64,000 bases of DNA from Caryophanales bacterium UBA743 (GTDB lineage: Bacteria; Bacillota_I; Bacilli_A; RFN20; CAG-826): contig DBKT01000012.1 in the NCBI GenBank assembly GCA_002297365.1, positions 1-64,000 on the forward strand, read 5' to 3'. Below the pieces are notes generated by a model. It made no database searches and was not told the DNA's origin. It saw only the letters and a program-made list of their open reading frames with translations. The position numbers and the translations under genes were made by a program. Numbering within the stretch: the first letter of the stretch is position 1; every line of letters begins with the position of its first letter. Positions 41,720 through 51,300 of this stretch are shown here, piece after piece.

Positions 41720-43219
41720 TTATTTTCTTTCCCAATAAGAATAATAAAAATCCGTTCTCATCCGTTGATAATGCGTATGCAAATAAGTATAGACGTCATT
41801 TTCTTCGCTTTCTTTAGAAGGCGCGATAATCCAATATGGTTCTTTCTCTTCAAAATAAGAAAGCAGTTGCGTATTAATATCAGGGTTGTCATGAGACCAC
41901 CAACTAGATAAAGAAACATATTTGCAAGAAGACAATCTTCCTAAATAGAGTAATGGGGCAGGATTGCCATCAAGCACATAAACCTCTTTTTCATGGTTAG
42001 GATCTTTTTCTTCAATCAATTCCGTGAGATTCTTTTCGCATGTTTTGTTGGATTTGCAAGAAGAGCGAAGTTCCGAAGCATCCACCACAAGAGGTTCGCT
42101 AAGCAAGAAGGAGGTCAAGCTAAAGAAAAGAGAGAACGCGATATAAGCCGCCATAACAGAGGAAAACGAAATCGTTCGTGCTTTTTTACTAAATTCTTTA
42201 GGAATAAAGCAAAGAGAAAGAGCAATTAGAATAGGAGGCAAAAAGCTTATCCAATAATTAATGTAACGAGAGATGAAGACCTGCATAATGCCATCCGTTA
42301 GAATGACAGTAAAGAAGAAAAGGAATAGGTTTTTTTCTAGCTTTTTGCGGCGAAGAAGGAGCAAAACAATTGAAATGGCGAGAAGAGAAGCGGTTTCTAA
42401 AGATGCAAGGATTCTCGAAAGATCCCAATGCTTTGTCACATAACTTGAATTTTGGAAAATCATCGAATCCAGCATTTCTTTTAAGAAACCGCGAACAAAT
42501 GCCTCAATGAAAGAAATGGCAATAGGAAGAAGGAAAAAAACGATGGCAAGAAGAGCATTCCAAAGAAGAGAACGATCTTTCTTTTCTTTCCTTAGCCAAT
42601 AAACAAGAAAGAAAATAACCACACCTAAAGGCAAAGCCGCTTCTGAAGGACGAGACATAAAAGAGAGCCCAGCAGATAATCCCGCAAAAGAAGATCCAAT
42701 CAAGAAATCTTTTTTAGTAGAGCGAGCAATTCCTCGAATATAAAAGAGAATCGTCAAAGAAAAGAAAGGGTTCAAAAGCTCCCCTGTATGGTGTCCACCA
42801 CAAGCGGTGAAACAAGAAAGAATAAGTCCGATCACGGAAGAAAGAAAAAACGAAACGGACTTTTTGTAGCCTAATTCCCTAAAAATAAGGTTATAGCAAA
42901 AATAATTCACGGCCATATAAAGAGACATAATGACAAACATCCCGTTCTTGCCGCCCATTAAAGCGCCTAATCCTTCAACCCAAAAAATATACATCCCCTT
43001 ATGATCGAATAAATCAACATATGGTTTTAAGCCATGTATGTATCCATATCCCAAATAAAGAAAGAAATTCCCGTCTAAATCGTTATGTCCAAAATCCAAC
43101 CCTTGATAAATCGGAGATAAGGAAGATGGTGCAAAAAGCAAAGCCAAGAAACCAAAGGCAAGAGAAACAATCGTTAGGAGAACAATGTTATATCCTTGTT
43201 TCCGCCACATCCCATTCAT
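41720..43219 (-). CDS. Polytopic GT-C/GT39-like glycosyltransferase
   Basis: A 499-residue membrane protein with roughly ten helices and a C-terminal outer domain. The early outer loop has DFGHNDLDGNFFLYLGYGY and PYVDLFDHKG, the acidic pattern of GT-C (ArnT/PMT-like, family 39) transferases that use lipid-linked sugars outside the membrane; the DHKG motif is common in Firmicute members. Likely adds sugars to a surface polymer or protein; acceptor unknown. No Shine-Dalgarno: TATAAT (43229-43234) ends 9 nt before the ATG. It sits between rpoC and rpsL, a place normally without such a gene. No clear terminator before the str promoter. Confidence 0.78.
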   Translation of the reverse strand: MNGMWRKQGYNIVLLTIVSLAFGFLALLFAPSSLSPIYQGLDFGHNDLDGNFFLYLGYGYIHGLKPYVDLFDHKGMYIFWVEGLGALMGGKNGMFVIMSLYMAVNYFCYNLIFRELGYKKSVSFFLSSVIGLILSCFTACGGHHTGELLNPFFSLTILFYIRGIARSTKKDFLIGSSFAGLSAGLSFMSRPSEAALPLGVVIFFLVYWLRKEKKDRSLLWNALLAIVFFLLPIAISFIEAFVRGFLKEMLDSMIFQNSSYVTKHWDLSRILASLETASLLAISIVLLLLRRKKLEKNLFLFFFTVILTDGIMQVFISRYINYWISFLPPILIALSLCFIPKEFSKKARTISFSSVMAAYIAFSLFFSLTSFLLSEPLVVDASELRSSCKSNKTCEKNLTELIEEKDPNHEKEVYVLDGNPAPLLYLGRLSSCKYVSLSSWWSHDNPDINTQLLSYFEEKEPYWIIAPSKESEENDVYTYLHTHYQRMRTDFYYSYWERK

Positions 43220-43228
43220 AACGAACTA

Positions 43229-43234
43229 ATTATA
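43229..43234 (-). promoter_or_regulatory. -10 box of the glycosyltransferase gene, candidate leaderless start
   Basis: TATAAT-TAGTTCGTT-ATG, no ribosome binding site between. Confidence 0.55.
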
Positions 43235-43353
43235 ATTCGAAGTCTTTCTTATCAAAAGGCAAAGAAAAGAGAATGAAATGGTTAACTACCTTCCAATACA
43301 TTCTAAATAATCGTTTCCTTTTCTCGGAAAAGCGCTGCCTTAAAATTAATTTA

Positions 43354-43394
43354 AAAGGAGGAAACCTTTGAGAGGGAAAGATTTCTTCTATTGA
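43354..43394 (+). other. Strong RBS followed by an eight-codon ORF
   Basis: AAAGGAGG (43354-43361) is followed after 6 nt by TTG AGA GGG and five more codons, then TGA at 43392-43394. The same frame stays readable to 43817 apart from one further TGA at 43590, so this may be the start of a decayed gene, or a leader peptide for the ORF at 43391-44137. Confidence 0.35.
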
Positions 43395-44137
43395 TCCTGT
43401 CGCTGTCCATACCATTCGCCATCGGGGGCAAGGAAGAACCCAAGTGCCGTCTTCGCCGTCGTGGCGGTAAGCGGCATCTTCTCCATACTGGTGGGTACCG
43501 GGCTGAAGGACGCAGCAATCACCGCATCTACCGCATGCGTCTCCGCGATGACAGCCGGACTCTCCATGAGCTGGATCCGCATCGTCGGCTGAGCCTTGGC
43601 GGTCGGTTTGGTGTTTGGCTCCCGAATCAGCTTGGCCGTTGTTATTGTCGAGAATTGGTTGACAATCAAATCGGCAATGGGCGGCATAAAGGCCTGGTTC
43701 CGGAAGACTCCAGGTTCAAAGGGATGGGGAAATGTCGCAATTGCACGAACGATGAATGGTTCTGCGAAACGTGCTACTCGCTATATTACTATCACGATGA
43801 TAGGGAAGCTTCCTTGAGGGAAGCGTGGGATGCCTATGAAAAGCTTCGAAAATTACGCAAAATAAAAAGAGAACGGGAGAAACGAAAACAGAAAGAAAAA
43901 AGCAAAAAGCAGGAAGAAAAAGATGCCAACTTTAGAATCTGCACTTTTTATGAAAACATCAAACTTTGTGAAATCGAAACGTTTTTACAAAATAAACATG
44001 TGACAATAGTAGAAAACGTTTTTCTAGGGACGTTCGACATTAGACCAGGCAATCGTTTGATTCATTCTTTGCTACATGCCAAGACGGAATCGCGAAGAAA
44101 CATTGCTAAGTGGTTCCTTAAAGCTTGTTTTTCTTGA
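43391..44137 (+). CDS. Hypothetical basic Zn-ribbon protein in a GC-rich island; start uncertain
   Basis: Plus-strand frame of up to 248 residues, opened by TTG, with no ribosome site at that position. The first ~120 codons lie in DNA much richer in GC than the neighbours (about 62% over 43441-43560, counted by eye) and encode an Arg/His-rich sequence. The rest has local composition and looks like a real protein end: CRNC and CETC (about 114-131), suggesting a zinc ribbon, a charged Lys/Glu coiled coil (about 145-180) and a mixed C-terminal domain. Not recognised. It may be a chimera of foreign and resident sequence or a gene with an upstream start. Shares a terminator with rpoC. Confidence 0.4.
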   Translation: MILSLSIPFAIGGKEEPKCRLRRRGGKRHLLHTGGYRAEGRSNHRIYRMRLRDDSRTLHELDPHRRLSLGGRFGVWLPNQLGRCYCRELVDNQIGNGRHKGLVPEDSRFKGMGKCRNCTNDEWFCETCYSLYYYHDDREASLREAWDAYEKLRKLRKIKREREKRKQKEKSKKQEEKDANFRICTFYENIKLCEIETFLQNKHVTIVENVFLGTFDIRPGNRLIHSLLHAKTESRRNIAKWFLKACFS

Positions 44138-44154
44138 GAAAAAGCCTAGGCACT

Positions 44155-44183
44155 AAAAAAGAGACCGCCAGAGCGGTCTCTTT
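44155..44183. terminator. Bidirectional terminator between the GC-rich ORF and rpoC
   Basis: Eleven-base-pair stem AAAGAGACCGC / GCGGTCTCTTT (44158-44168 and 44173-44183), 4-nt loop, T-rich on both outer sides. Ends the rpoBC transcript. Confidence 0.93.
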
Positions 44184-44195
44184 ATTGTTTATGGA

Positions 44196-47100
44196 CTAGT
44201 CGTTCAAATTGTCTTTGCGGTCATGCGCTTCGACATATTGAGCCTTGACTTCCTTCATCTTGGTTAAGACATCGAAGTGAGAAAGACGTTCTTTCTCTTC
44301 TTCTTCGGTGTATAAGCCAGATCCAGTAGGAATGAGTTTGCCAGTGATGACATTCTCTTTCAAACCATGGAGGTTATCGCGTTTTGCCTTAATGGCAGCG
44401 TCGGTAAGAACACGGGTCGTTTCCTGGAAGGATGCGGCAGAGAGGAAGGATTCGGTTTCCAAAGCAGCCTTGGTGATGCCTAGGATCAATGGACGGCCAA
44501 TTGCTGGACGTAAGCCATTGACAAGGGCGGTTTGGTTGGCTTCGGTGTAACGATCAATATCCACTCTGGTGCCCGGTAAGAGGTTGGTATCGCCAGAATC
44601 GGTGATAAACATCTTACGCAGCATTTGACGGATGATGATTTCAAGGTGTTTGTCGGAGAGTTCGATACCCTGTGCGGCATAAACCATCTTGATTTCTCTT
44701 AACAAATAGCTCTCGACTGTAGAGACATCGGTGTAGTCAAGCAAGTCTTGAAGCTTCTTAGAACCCTTGGTGATGAATCCACCCGCTTCGACAAAGCCGC
44801 CGACTTTGATGTCATCGGCAAGTTTGGCGTTACGTGGCACATCATAGGTTTCCACTTCAGCGGTATTGCTTTCCACCGTGCTCTTAGCAGAAGAGGTGAC
44901 AGTGACAATGGCGGCACCATCGTCCTTATGCTCGACATTGGTAACAGTACCGGCAAATTTAGAGATGATGGCTTGGCCTTTTGGATTACGGGCTTCGACA
45001 AGTTCTTGGACACGTGGAAGACCGGAAGTAATATCTTCTCCAGCCATGCCGCCGGTGTGGAAGACACGCATCGTAAGCTGAGTGCCTGGTTCACCAATGG
45101 ATTGAGCGGCCATAATGCCAACGGCTTCACCAAGTTCAACAAGGTGACCGGTAGCCATGTTAAGGCCATAGCAATGACGGCAAACGCCTTCTTTGGTTTG
45201 GCAAGTGAAGATGGAACGGATTTCCACTTCTTCGATGCCCGCTTTCTCCACTTCCAGCGCTTGGGCTTCATTGATTAAGGTATTGCCTGGGACGATGACT
45301 TCGCCCGTCTTTGGATTAACGATATCATGCATGGCATAACGGCCGTTGATACGGGAGGAGATGGAAGCGATGACTTCCATGTTTCCAGCCGCCGTCTTCT
45401 TCTCGATCTTTCTGACTTTGTAGCCATGATCGCAATGGCAATCATCCTCACGGACGATGACATCTTGAGAAACGTCGACAAGACGTCTTGTTAAGTAACC
45501 AGAGTCAGCGGTCTTCAAAGCGGTATCCGCTCCACCCTTACGAGCGCCATGGGTATTGATGAAGAATTCGTTGACTTTAACGCCAGTACGATAGGAAGAA
45601 ATGATTGGAAGCTCGATGGCTTCGTTCTTAGGGTTAGAAACCAAGCCTTTCATACCAATCAACTGCTTGAAGTTCGCTAAGGAGCCACGAGCGCCAGAGT
45701 CAGCCATGATGATCAATGGGTTACGGTTATCTTTCTTCATGTAGGAAGCAACCTCGCCTGCGACTTGATCGGTAACGGAAGTCCAAATGCTGATGACTTG
45801 CTTATAACGTTCTTCGTTGGTGATATAGCCTTCGTTATAGGCTTCATTGATCTTCTCAACCTTTTCTTGACCGGCTTTGACGAATCCGTCTTTGTTCTTG
45901 ATATCCTTAATATCAGATAAGGCGATCGTAACGGAAGAAATGGTGGAATATTTGAAGCCTTGATCTTTGATCTTGTCTAAGATCGCAGAAGTCTTGGAAG
46001 GTTTGGATTCGACTTGTCTTTCGTCTTTCATATCGTATTTATGGAAGACCATATCGATGATGGAGCCAATATCTTTCTTGGCAATAGCCTTGCGGAGATT
46101 GGTTAAACAGATATATTCGCCAAGGTTGTCTTCTTCTTTGTGCAAGGAGAGAGCGATCTTAGCAAGTTCCACGAAGTCAGAATCTTTATAGTGTTCATCC
46201 AGATAGGCGCCATCCTTCTTGAAGTAGGTATCGACGAGGTAATTGACCGCGTCTTCCTCAGAGAGTTTGCCAATTTTTTCCTCTAAAGCGTCATGTTTTT
46301 CTTGAAGCTCTTTCGGAGAAACAAACCAAGACTCAATCACATCGTGGTTGATGCTGGCTGGTTTATTGGAGTTGATAAAGACGAAATCATCTGGGAAGAG
46401 TTCGTTGAAGATGATCTTGCCAACGGTGGTGATAAGGTATTTATTTTCCACATCGCTTGGCAATGCGTAAACAGTCAAATCATCGCCGAATGTCTTATGG
46501 AGGGCTTTGGCTGGAACAACGATACGAGTGTGAATCTGGATGGACCCAGTTTCATAGGCTTCCATAACCGCTTGGACGGAGCCAAAGATCCTGCCTTCTT
46601 GTTTGGAATACTCTTCTTGTTGTAGAGCGGCTTTTTCGTTAGCGGCTTTTTCCGCTTCGTCATAAACGGTAACCTTGCGGATATCTCTTGCGCGGTTAAG
46701 CATGTCGACGCGGGATTCTTCTTCGGTTAGGTAATAGTTTCCTAAGACCATATCCTGAGAAGGAATAACGATAGCTTTGCCATCTTTTGGACCAAGGATG
46801 TTATTCGAAGCGAGCATCAAATCGAGCGCTTCTTCTTGAGCTGCTTTCCCAAGAGGAACGTGGACAGCCATCTGGTCGCCATCGAAATCGGCGTTAAAGC
46901 CAGGGCAAACGAGCGGATGCAAACGGATGGCATGGCCATCAACCAAGACAGGTTGGAAGGCTTGGATGGAAAGTCTATGAAGGGTAGGAGCGCGGTTAAG
47001 GAGAACCGGGTGTTGGCCGATAATTTCCTCAACAATGTCATACACCTTCGGATCATAGGCATCGATAAGCTTATCGGCTTGTCTATGAGCGGTAACAACG

Positions 47101-48368
47101 CCTCTCTTTAAGAGAATGGCTGCGATAAACGGACGTAAAAGCTGAACGGCCATCTCGCGTGGAAGACCGCACTGATACATCTTTAAAGATGGTCCGACAG
47201 CAATAACGGAACGCCCAGAATAGTCAACACGCTTACCAAGTAAGTTCTGTCTGAAACGGCCTTGTTTGCCTTTTAAGCCACTAGAAAGGGACTTCAAAGG
47301 ACGGCCATTCTTTCCTGGGGTAGGTTTGCCACGGCGACCATTATCGATCAAAGCGTCAACCGCTTCCTGAAGCATACGTTTCTCGTTCATGAGAATGACG
47401 CTTGGGGAGTTGTTTTCGATTAATTTCTTCAAACGATTGTTACGGATGATGACGCGGCGATAAAGATCGTTGATATCAGAATCCGTGAAACGACCGCCAT
47501 CAAGTTGAAGCATAGGGCGAAGCTCTGGTGGAATCACAGGGATAACATCAAGAACCATCCATTCTGGTTTTTGGTTGGAATTGCGGAAAGCTTCGATAAC
47601 TTCGAGTCTCTTTGCTAATTTCAAACGAGCTTGGCCAGTTGCATCATGGATTTTGGCAGTTAAGGTTTTATATTCCTCTTCCAAATCGACCTCTTGAAGA
47701 AGACGCTTGATGGAAGCGGCGCCCTCGCCGAATTCAGCGCCGGTGTATTTGCCGACAAAAGCGGTTGTAGAAAGGAAATCGAATGTTTCGTTACGATTTT
47801 GCAAACGAGCAATGATTTCTTCCGCCTTTAAAGAATCAGCGCTGCCTTCAGGAATTTGATCCTTGAAAGCAAGGATGGCATTGACGAAGGTGTTTCTGGA
47901 ATCTTCAGAGTCATTGAAGAATTCTTTCTTCTTTAAAACGGTGGATGTGCCTGGGTTCAAACAGATGTGTCCAGCGAAATAAACGATTTCCTCAAGCTCT
48001 TTTGGTGACATATCGAGCACTAAGCCGATACGGGAAGGAATTCCTTTTAAATACCAGATGTGGGTGCAAGGAGAGACAAGCTCAATATGACCGAATCTTT
48101 CTCTTCTCCACTCCTTGGAAATGACTTCAACGTGGCACTTCTCGCAAGTAGTGCCTTGGAAACGCATCTTCTTGTATTTGCCACAGGAGCATTCATAATC
48201 CTTCACAGGACCGAAGATTTGTTCGCAGAATAAGCCACCGAATTCTGGTTTATGGGAACGATAGTTAATGGTTTCGGAGTTGATGACCTCGCCATGGGAC
48301 CAGCTACGAATGGTTTCAGGGGAAGCAAGTCCAACTTGCATTGCGGCTAAATTATTGATATCAAACAT
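44196..48368 (-). CDS. rpoC: RNA polymerase subunit beta'
   Basis: Largest catalytic RNA polymerase subunit, 1390 residues. The active-site Mg motif NADFDGDQM is present, as are the N-terminal zinc site (CSCGKYKKMRFQGTTCEKC) and the second zinc cluster (CHCDHGY.. and CRHCYG). It starts 18 nt after rpoB. Longer than Bacillus RpoC by a moderate amount, within the family's range; an internal Lys/Glu-rich segment near 700-830 accounts for part of it. Confidence 0.98.
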   Translation of the reverse strand: MFDINNLAAMQVGLASPETIRSWSHGEVINSETINYRSHKPEFGGLFCEQIFGPVKDYECSCGKYKKMRFQGTTCEKCHVEVISKEWRRERFGHIELVSPCTHIWYLKGIPSRIGLVLDMSPKELEEIVYFAGHICLNPGTSTVLKKKEFFNDSEDSRNTFVNAILAFKDQIPEGSADSLKAEEIIARLQNRNETFDFLSTTAFVGKYTGAEFGEGAASIKRLLQEVDLEEEYKTLTAKIHDATGQARLKLAKRLEVIEAFRNSNQKPEWMVLDVIPVIPPELRPMLQLDGGRFTDSDINDLYRRVIIRNNRLKKLIENNSPSVILMNEKRMLQEAVDALIDNGRRGKPTPGKNGRPLKSLSSGLKGKQGRFRQNLLGKRVDYSGRSVIAVGPSLKMYQCGLPREMAVQLLRPFIAAILLKRGVVTAHRQADKLIDAYDPKVYDIVEEIIGQHPVLLNRAPTLHRLSIQAFQPVLVDGHAIRLHPLVCPGFNADFDGDQMAVHVPLGKAAQEEALDLMLASNNILGPKDGKAIVIPSQDMVLGNYYLTEEESRVDMLNRARDIRKVTVYDEAEKAANEKAALQQEEYSKQEGRIFGSVQAVMEAYETGSIQIHTRIVVPAKALHKTFGDDLTVYALPSDVENKYLITTVGKIIFNELFPDDFVFINSNKPASINHDVIESWFVSPKELQEKHDALEEKIGKLSEEDAVNYLVDTYFKKDGAYLDEHYKDSDFVELAKIALSLHKEEDNLGEYICLTNLRKAIAKKDIGSIIDMVFHKYDMKDERQVESKPSKTSAILDKIKDQGFKYSTISSVTIALSDIKDIKNKDGFVKAGQEKVEKINEAYNEGYITNEERYKQVISIWTSVTDQVAGEVASYMKKDNRNPLIIMADSGARGSLANFKQLIGMKGLVSNPKNEAIELPIISSYRTGVKVNEFFINTHGARKGGADTALKTADSGYLTRRLVDVSQDVIVREDDCHCDHGYKVRKIEKKTAAGNMEVIASISSRINGRYAMHDIVNPKTGEVIVPGNTLINEAQALEVEKAGIEEVEIRSIFTCQTKEGVCRHCYGLNMATGHLVELGEAVGIMAAQSIGEPGTQLTMRVFHTGGMAGEDITSGLPRVQELVEARNPKGQAIISKFAGTVTNVEHKDDGAAIVTVTSSAKSTVESNTAEVETYDVPRNAKLADDIKVGGFVEAGGFITKGSKKLQDLLDYTDVSTVESYLLREIKMVYAAQGIELSDKHLEIIIRQMLRKMFITDSGDTNLLPGTRVDIDRYTEANQTALVNGLRPAIGRPLILGITKAALETESFLSAASFQETTRVLTDAAIKAKRDNLHGLKENVITGKLIPTGSGLYTEEEEKERLSHFDVLTKMKEVKAQYVEAHDRKDNLND

Positions 48369-48386
48369 AATTCTTTCTTCCTCCTA

Positions 48387-51300
48387 TTATTCGTTATGAG
48401 AGAGGTCACTTGTTGTGGTAAGCCCCTCTTCAGCAGCAGATTGCAACGTATCGTCGAGAGAGTTTTCCTCTTCTTCTGGAGTCTCATCTTCGCTCACGTT
48501 TCCATGATTGCTAGAGAGGTTACGGATAGCGGAATTAATCTTTCTTTCTTCGATTAAAGCGTCTTTCACGAGGTTATCCATGTTGATGGTTTCGCCACTC
48601 TTATCATAAAGGGTGACATCCATGCAAAGGCCTTTGAGTTCTTTCGTGAAAACTTTGAAGGCTTCTGGCATGCCGGCTTTTGGAAGAGGGTTGCCTTTGA
48701 TGATTGCCTCATAAGTCTTTCTTCTTCCGACGCGATCATCGGATTTGATGGTCATCATTTCTTGGAGGGTATGGGCTGCGCCATAAGCTTCCAAAGCCCA
48801 GACTTCCATTTCGCCGAAACGCTGACCGCCGTTTTGTGCCTTACCGCCAAGAGGCTGCAAGGTGATTAAGCTATATGGACCGACGCTACGGGCGTGCAAT
48901 TTATCATCGACCATGTGGTTGAGTTTAATCATGTACTGGACGCCAACGGCGATACGTTCAGGATAACGCTCACCGGTTTGCCCATCATAGAGAATGGTTT
49001 TGCCATCGCTAGATAATCCGGCTTGGACCATGAGTTTGGAGATTTCTTCGCTGGTTAAGCCATCGAAGACTGGCGTAGCCACTCTCATATTGAGTTTGCG
49101 GCACGCTAAGCCAAGCTGCACTTCGAAGACCTGACCGATATTCATACGGGAAGGAACGCCCATTGGGGAAAGCATCATATCAATTGGGGTGCCATCTGGC
49201 AAGAAGGGCATATCTTCCACCGGAAGAATCTTCGAGATGACGCCTTTATTACCGTGACGTCCGGACATCTTGTCACCTTCGGAGATTTTTCTCTTTTGGA
49301 TGATGTAGACGCGAATCTTTTCAATAACGCCTGGAGCAAGTGGGTCTTTATGGCGACGTGAGAAGCACTTGACTTTCAAAACAATGCCTTGCCCACCATG
49401 AGGAACACGGAGGGAAGTATCTTTGGCTTCGTTCACTTTTTCAGCGAAGATGGACATTAAGAGCTTCTCTTCTGGAGTTGGATCGACTCTGCCTTTTGGT
49501 GTGGTCTTACCAACAAGGATATCTCCTTCTTTGACTTCAGCACCAGGAATGATGATGCCTCTTTCATCGAGGTATTTCTTAGCGTCTTCGCCAACGTTTG
49601 GAATATCGCGAGTGATTTCTTCGGAGTCTCCTCCTTTGATTTCACGGCATTCGACATCATAGACTTCGATATGGATAGAAGTATAGGTGTCGTCTTTGAT
49701 CATTTTTTCAGACATGATAACGGCGTCTTCATAGTTGTAGCCGTTCCAAGTCATATAAGCGATAAGGAGGTTATGTCCTAAAGCCAATTCGCCATTCTTC
49801 ATGGATGGGCCATCGGCAATGACATCGCCTTTCTTAATTTGATCGCCTTCATGGACGATTGGAGTCTGGTTGATGCACGTGCCTTGGTTCGAACGCTCGA
49901 ATTTGCGTAAGAAATAGGTATGCTCTCCTTCTTCCTCTTTGACGGTGATTTCTGTGCTATCGACATAGGTGACAAGGCCATCTTCTCTAGCGACCACCGC
50001 TAATCCCGAGTCATGGGCAACAGAACGTTCCATGCCGGTTGCGACATAGGGGAGTTCTGGTTGAAGCAATGGAAGAGCCTGACGCTGCATGTTCGCGCCC
50101 ATCAAAGCACGGGTGGAGTCATCATGTTCGAGGAATGGAATGCAAGCGGCTGCGACAGAAACGATTTGCTTTGGGGAAACGTCAACGTAAGAGATAAGCT
50201 GTTTGCTCACGATGATGTTGTCATCGTCGTGTCTTGAAACCACTTCATCATCCAGGATTTCTTTGACGATTTCTTTCTTTCCGTCGATGGTCAATTCCAT
50301 CGGTTCGGAAGTATTCATATTCGCTTCAGCGATATAAAGTCCTTTTTCATCATCGGCAGAAAGATATTCGGCCTCATCCGAAACATAGACATGGGTGATG
50401 CCGTCTTTATCGGTGATTTTGAAGACTTTGCGGTATGGAGTCTCAATAAAACCTAATTTATTGATTTTCGCATAGGTTGATAAGTTGTTGATCAAGCCAA
50501 CGTTCTGACCTTCTGGAGTTTCAATAGGGCAAATACGGCCATAGTGGGTGTAGTGAACATCACGCACGGCCATGGTTGTTCTTTCACGGGTAAGGCCACC
50601 AGGTCCCAAAGCGGAAAGACGGCGCTTATTGGCAAGTTCCGAAAGAGGGTTGACTTGGTCCATAAGCTGCGAAAGCTGAGAAGTATTGAAGAATTCATGA
50701 ATAGAGGAAGTCAGAGGGCGAATAGAAACAAAGGCTTGTGGCTTTGCTTCGGAGAAATCCACGGTCGTGTTCATTCTTTGAATGATTGTCTTGCTCATCT
50801 TGGTAAGGCCCATGCGGAATTGATTCTGCAAGAGCTCGCCAACGCAGCGCACACGACGATTCCCTAGATTATCGATATCATCTAAGCTCCCAATGCCTTC
50901 ACGCACGTTCTCGAAATAGGAGAAGCAAGCGAGAATATCAGGCACCGCAAGGCAAAGAAGAGGCTTTGTTCCTTCGATGATGCCGGAAAGTTCCAAAGAG
51001 GTGCCGATGATATTGACGACTTTTTCGCTTTTTTTGTCTTTGGCATGCACTTTAACGATATTGATTTTGGTAGATCCGATCGCAAAATCCGGATTGATTT
51101 TGTCAGCCAGATCTTTTTCCATGGCGCCTTGCTCGAAGAATTCTTCGTCACGAAGCATTTCCACGTCTTCTTTGGTTAAAGTATAGCCTGCAACCATGGC
51201 TTCGCCATTTTTATTCATGGCGATTTCGCCATTGGCAGAAATAAGAGGCTCGGCAAGAACGCGTCCCGCTAAACGGCCATAAATTCCAAGTTTTTGAGTA

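Noticed and set aside
43480..43530. Resemblance to an SRP RNA core (GAAGGACGCAGCAA)
   Set aside because: The GGAA tetraloop and the flanking helix of SRP RNA do not form.
43388..43687. Minus-strand 99-residue frame in the GC-rich island
   Set aside because: No RBS; open frames on both strands are common in GC-rich DNA, and Thr/Ala/Pro-rich composition is not informative. Kept only as part of the island finding.
43368..43817. TGA read as Trp or Sec in the island frame
   Set aside because: TGA is a normal stop for trxB, rluA and others here, so a Mollicutes code is excluded, and no SECIS-like structure was seen next to the TGA codons.
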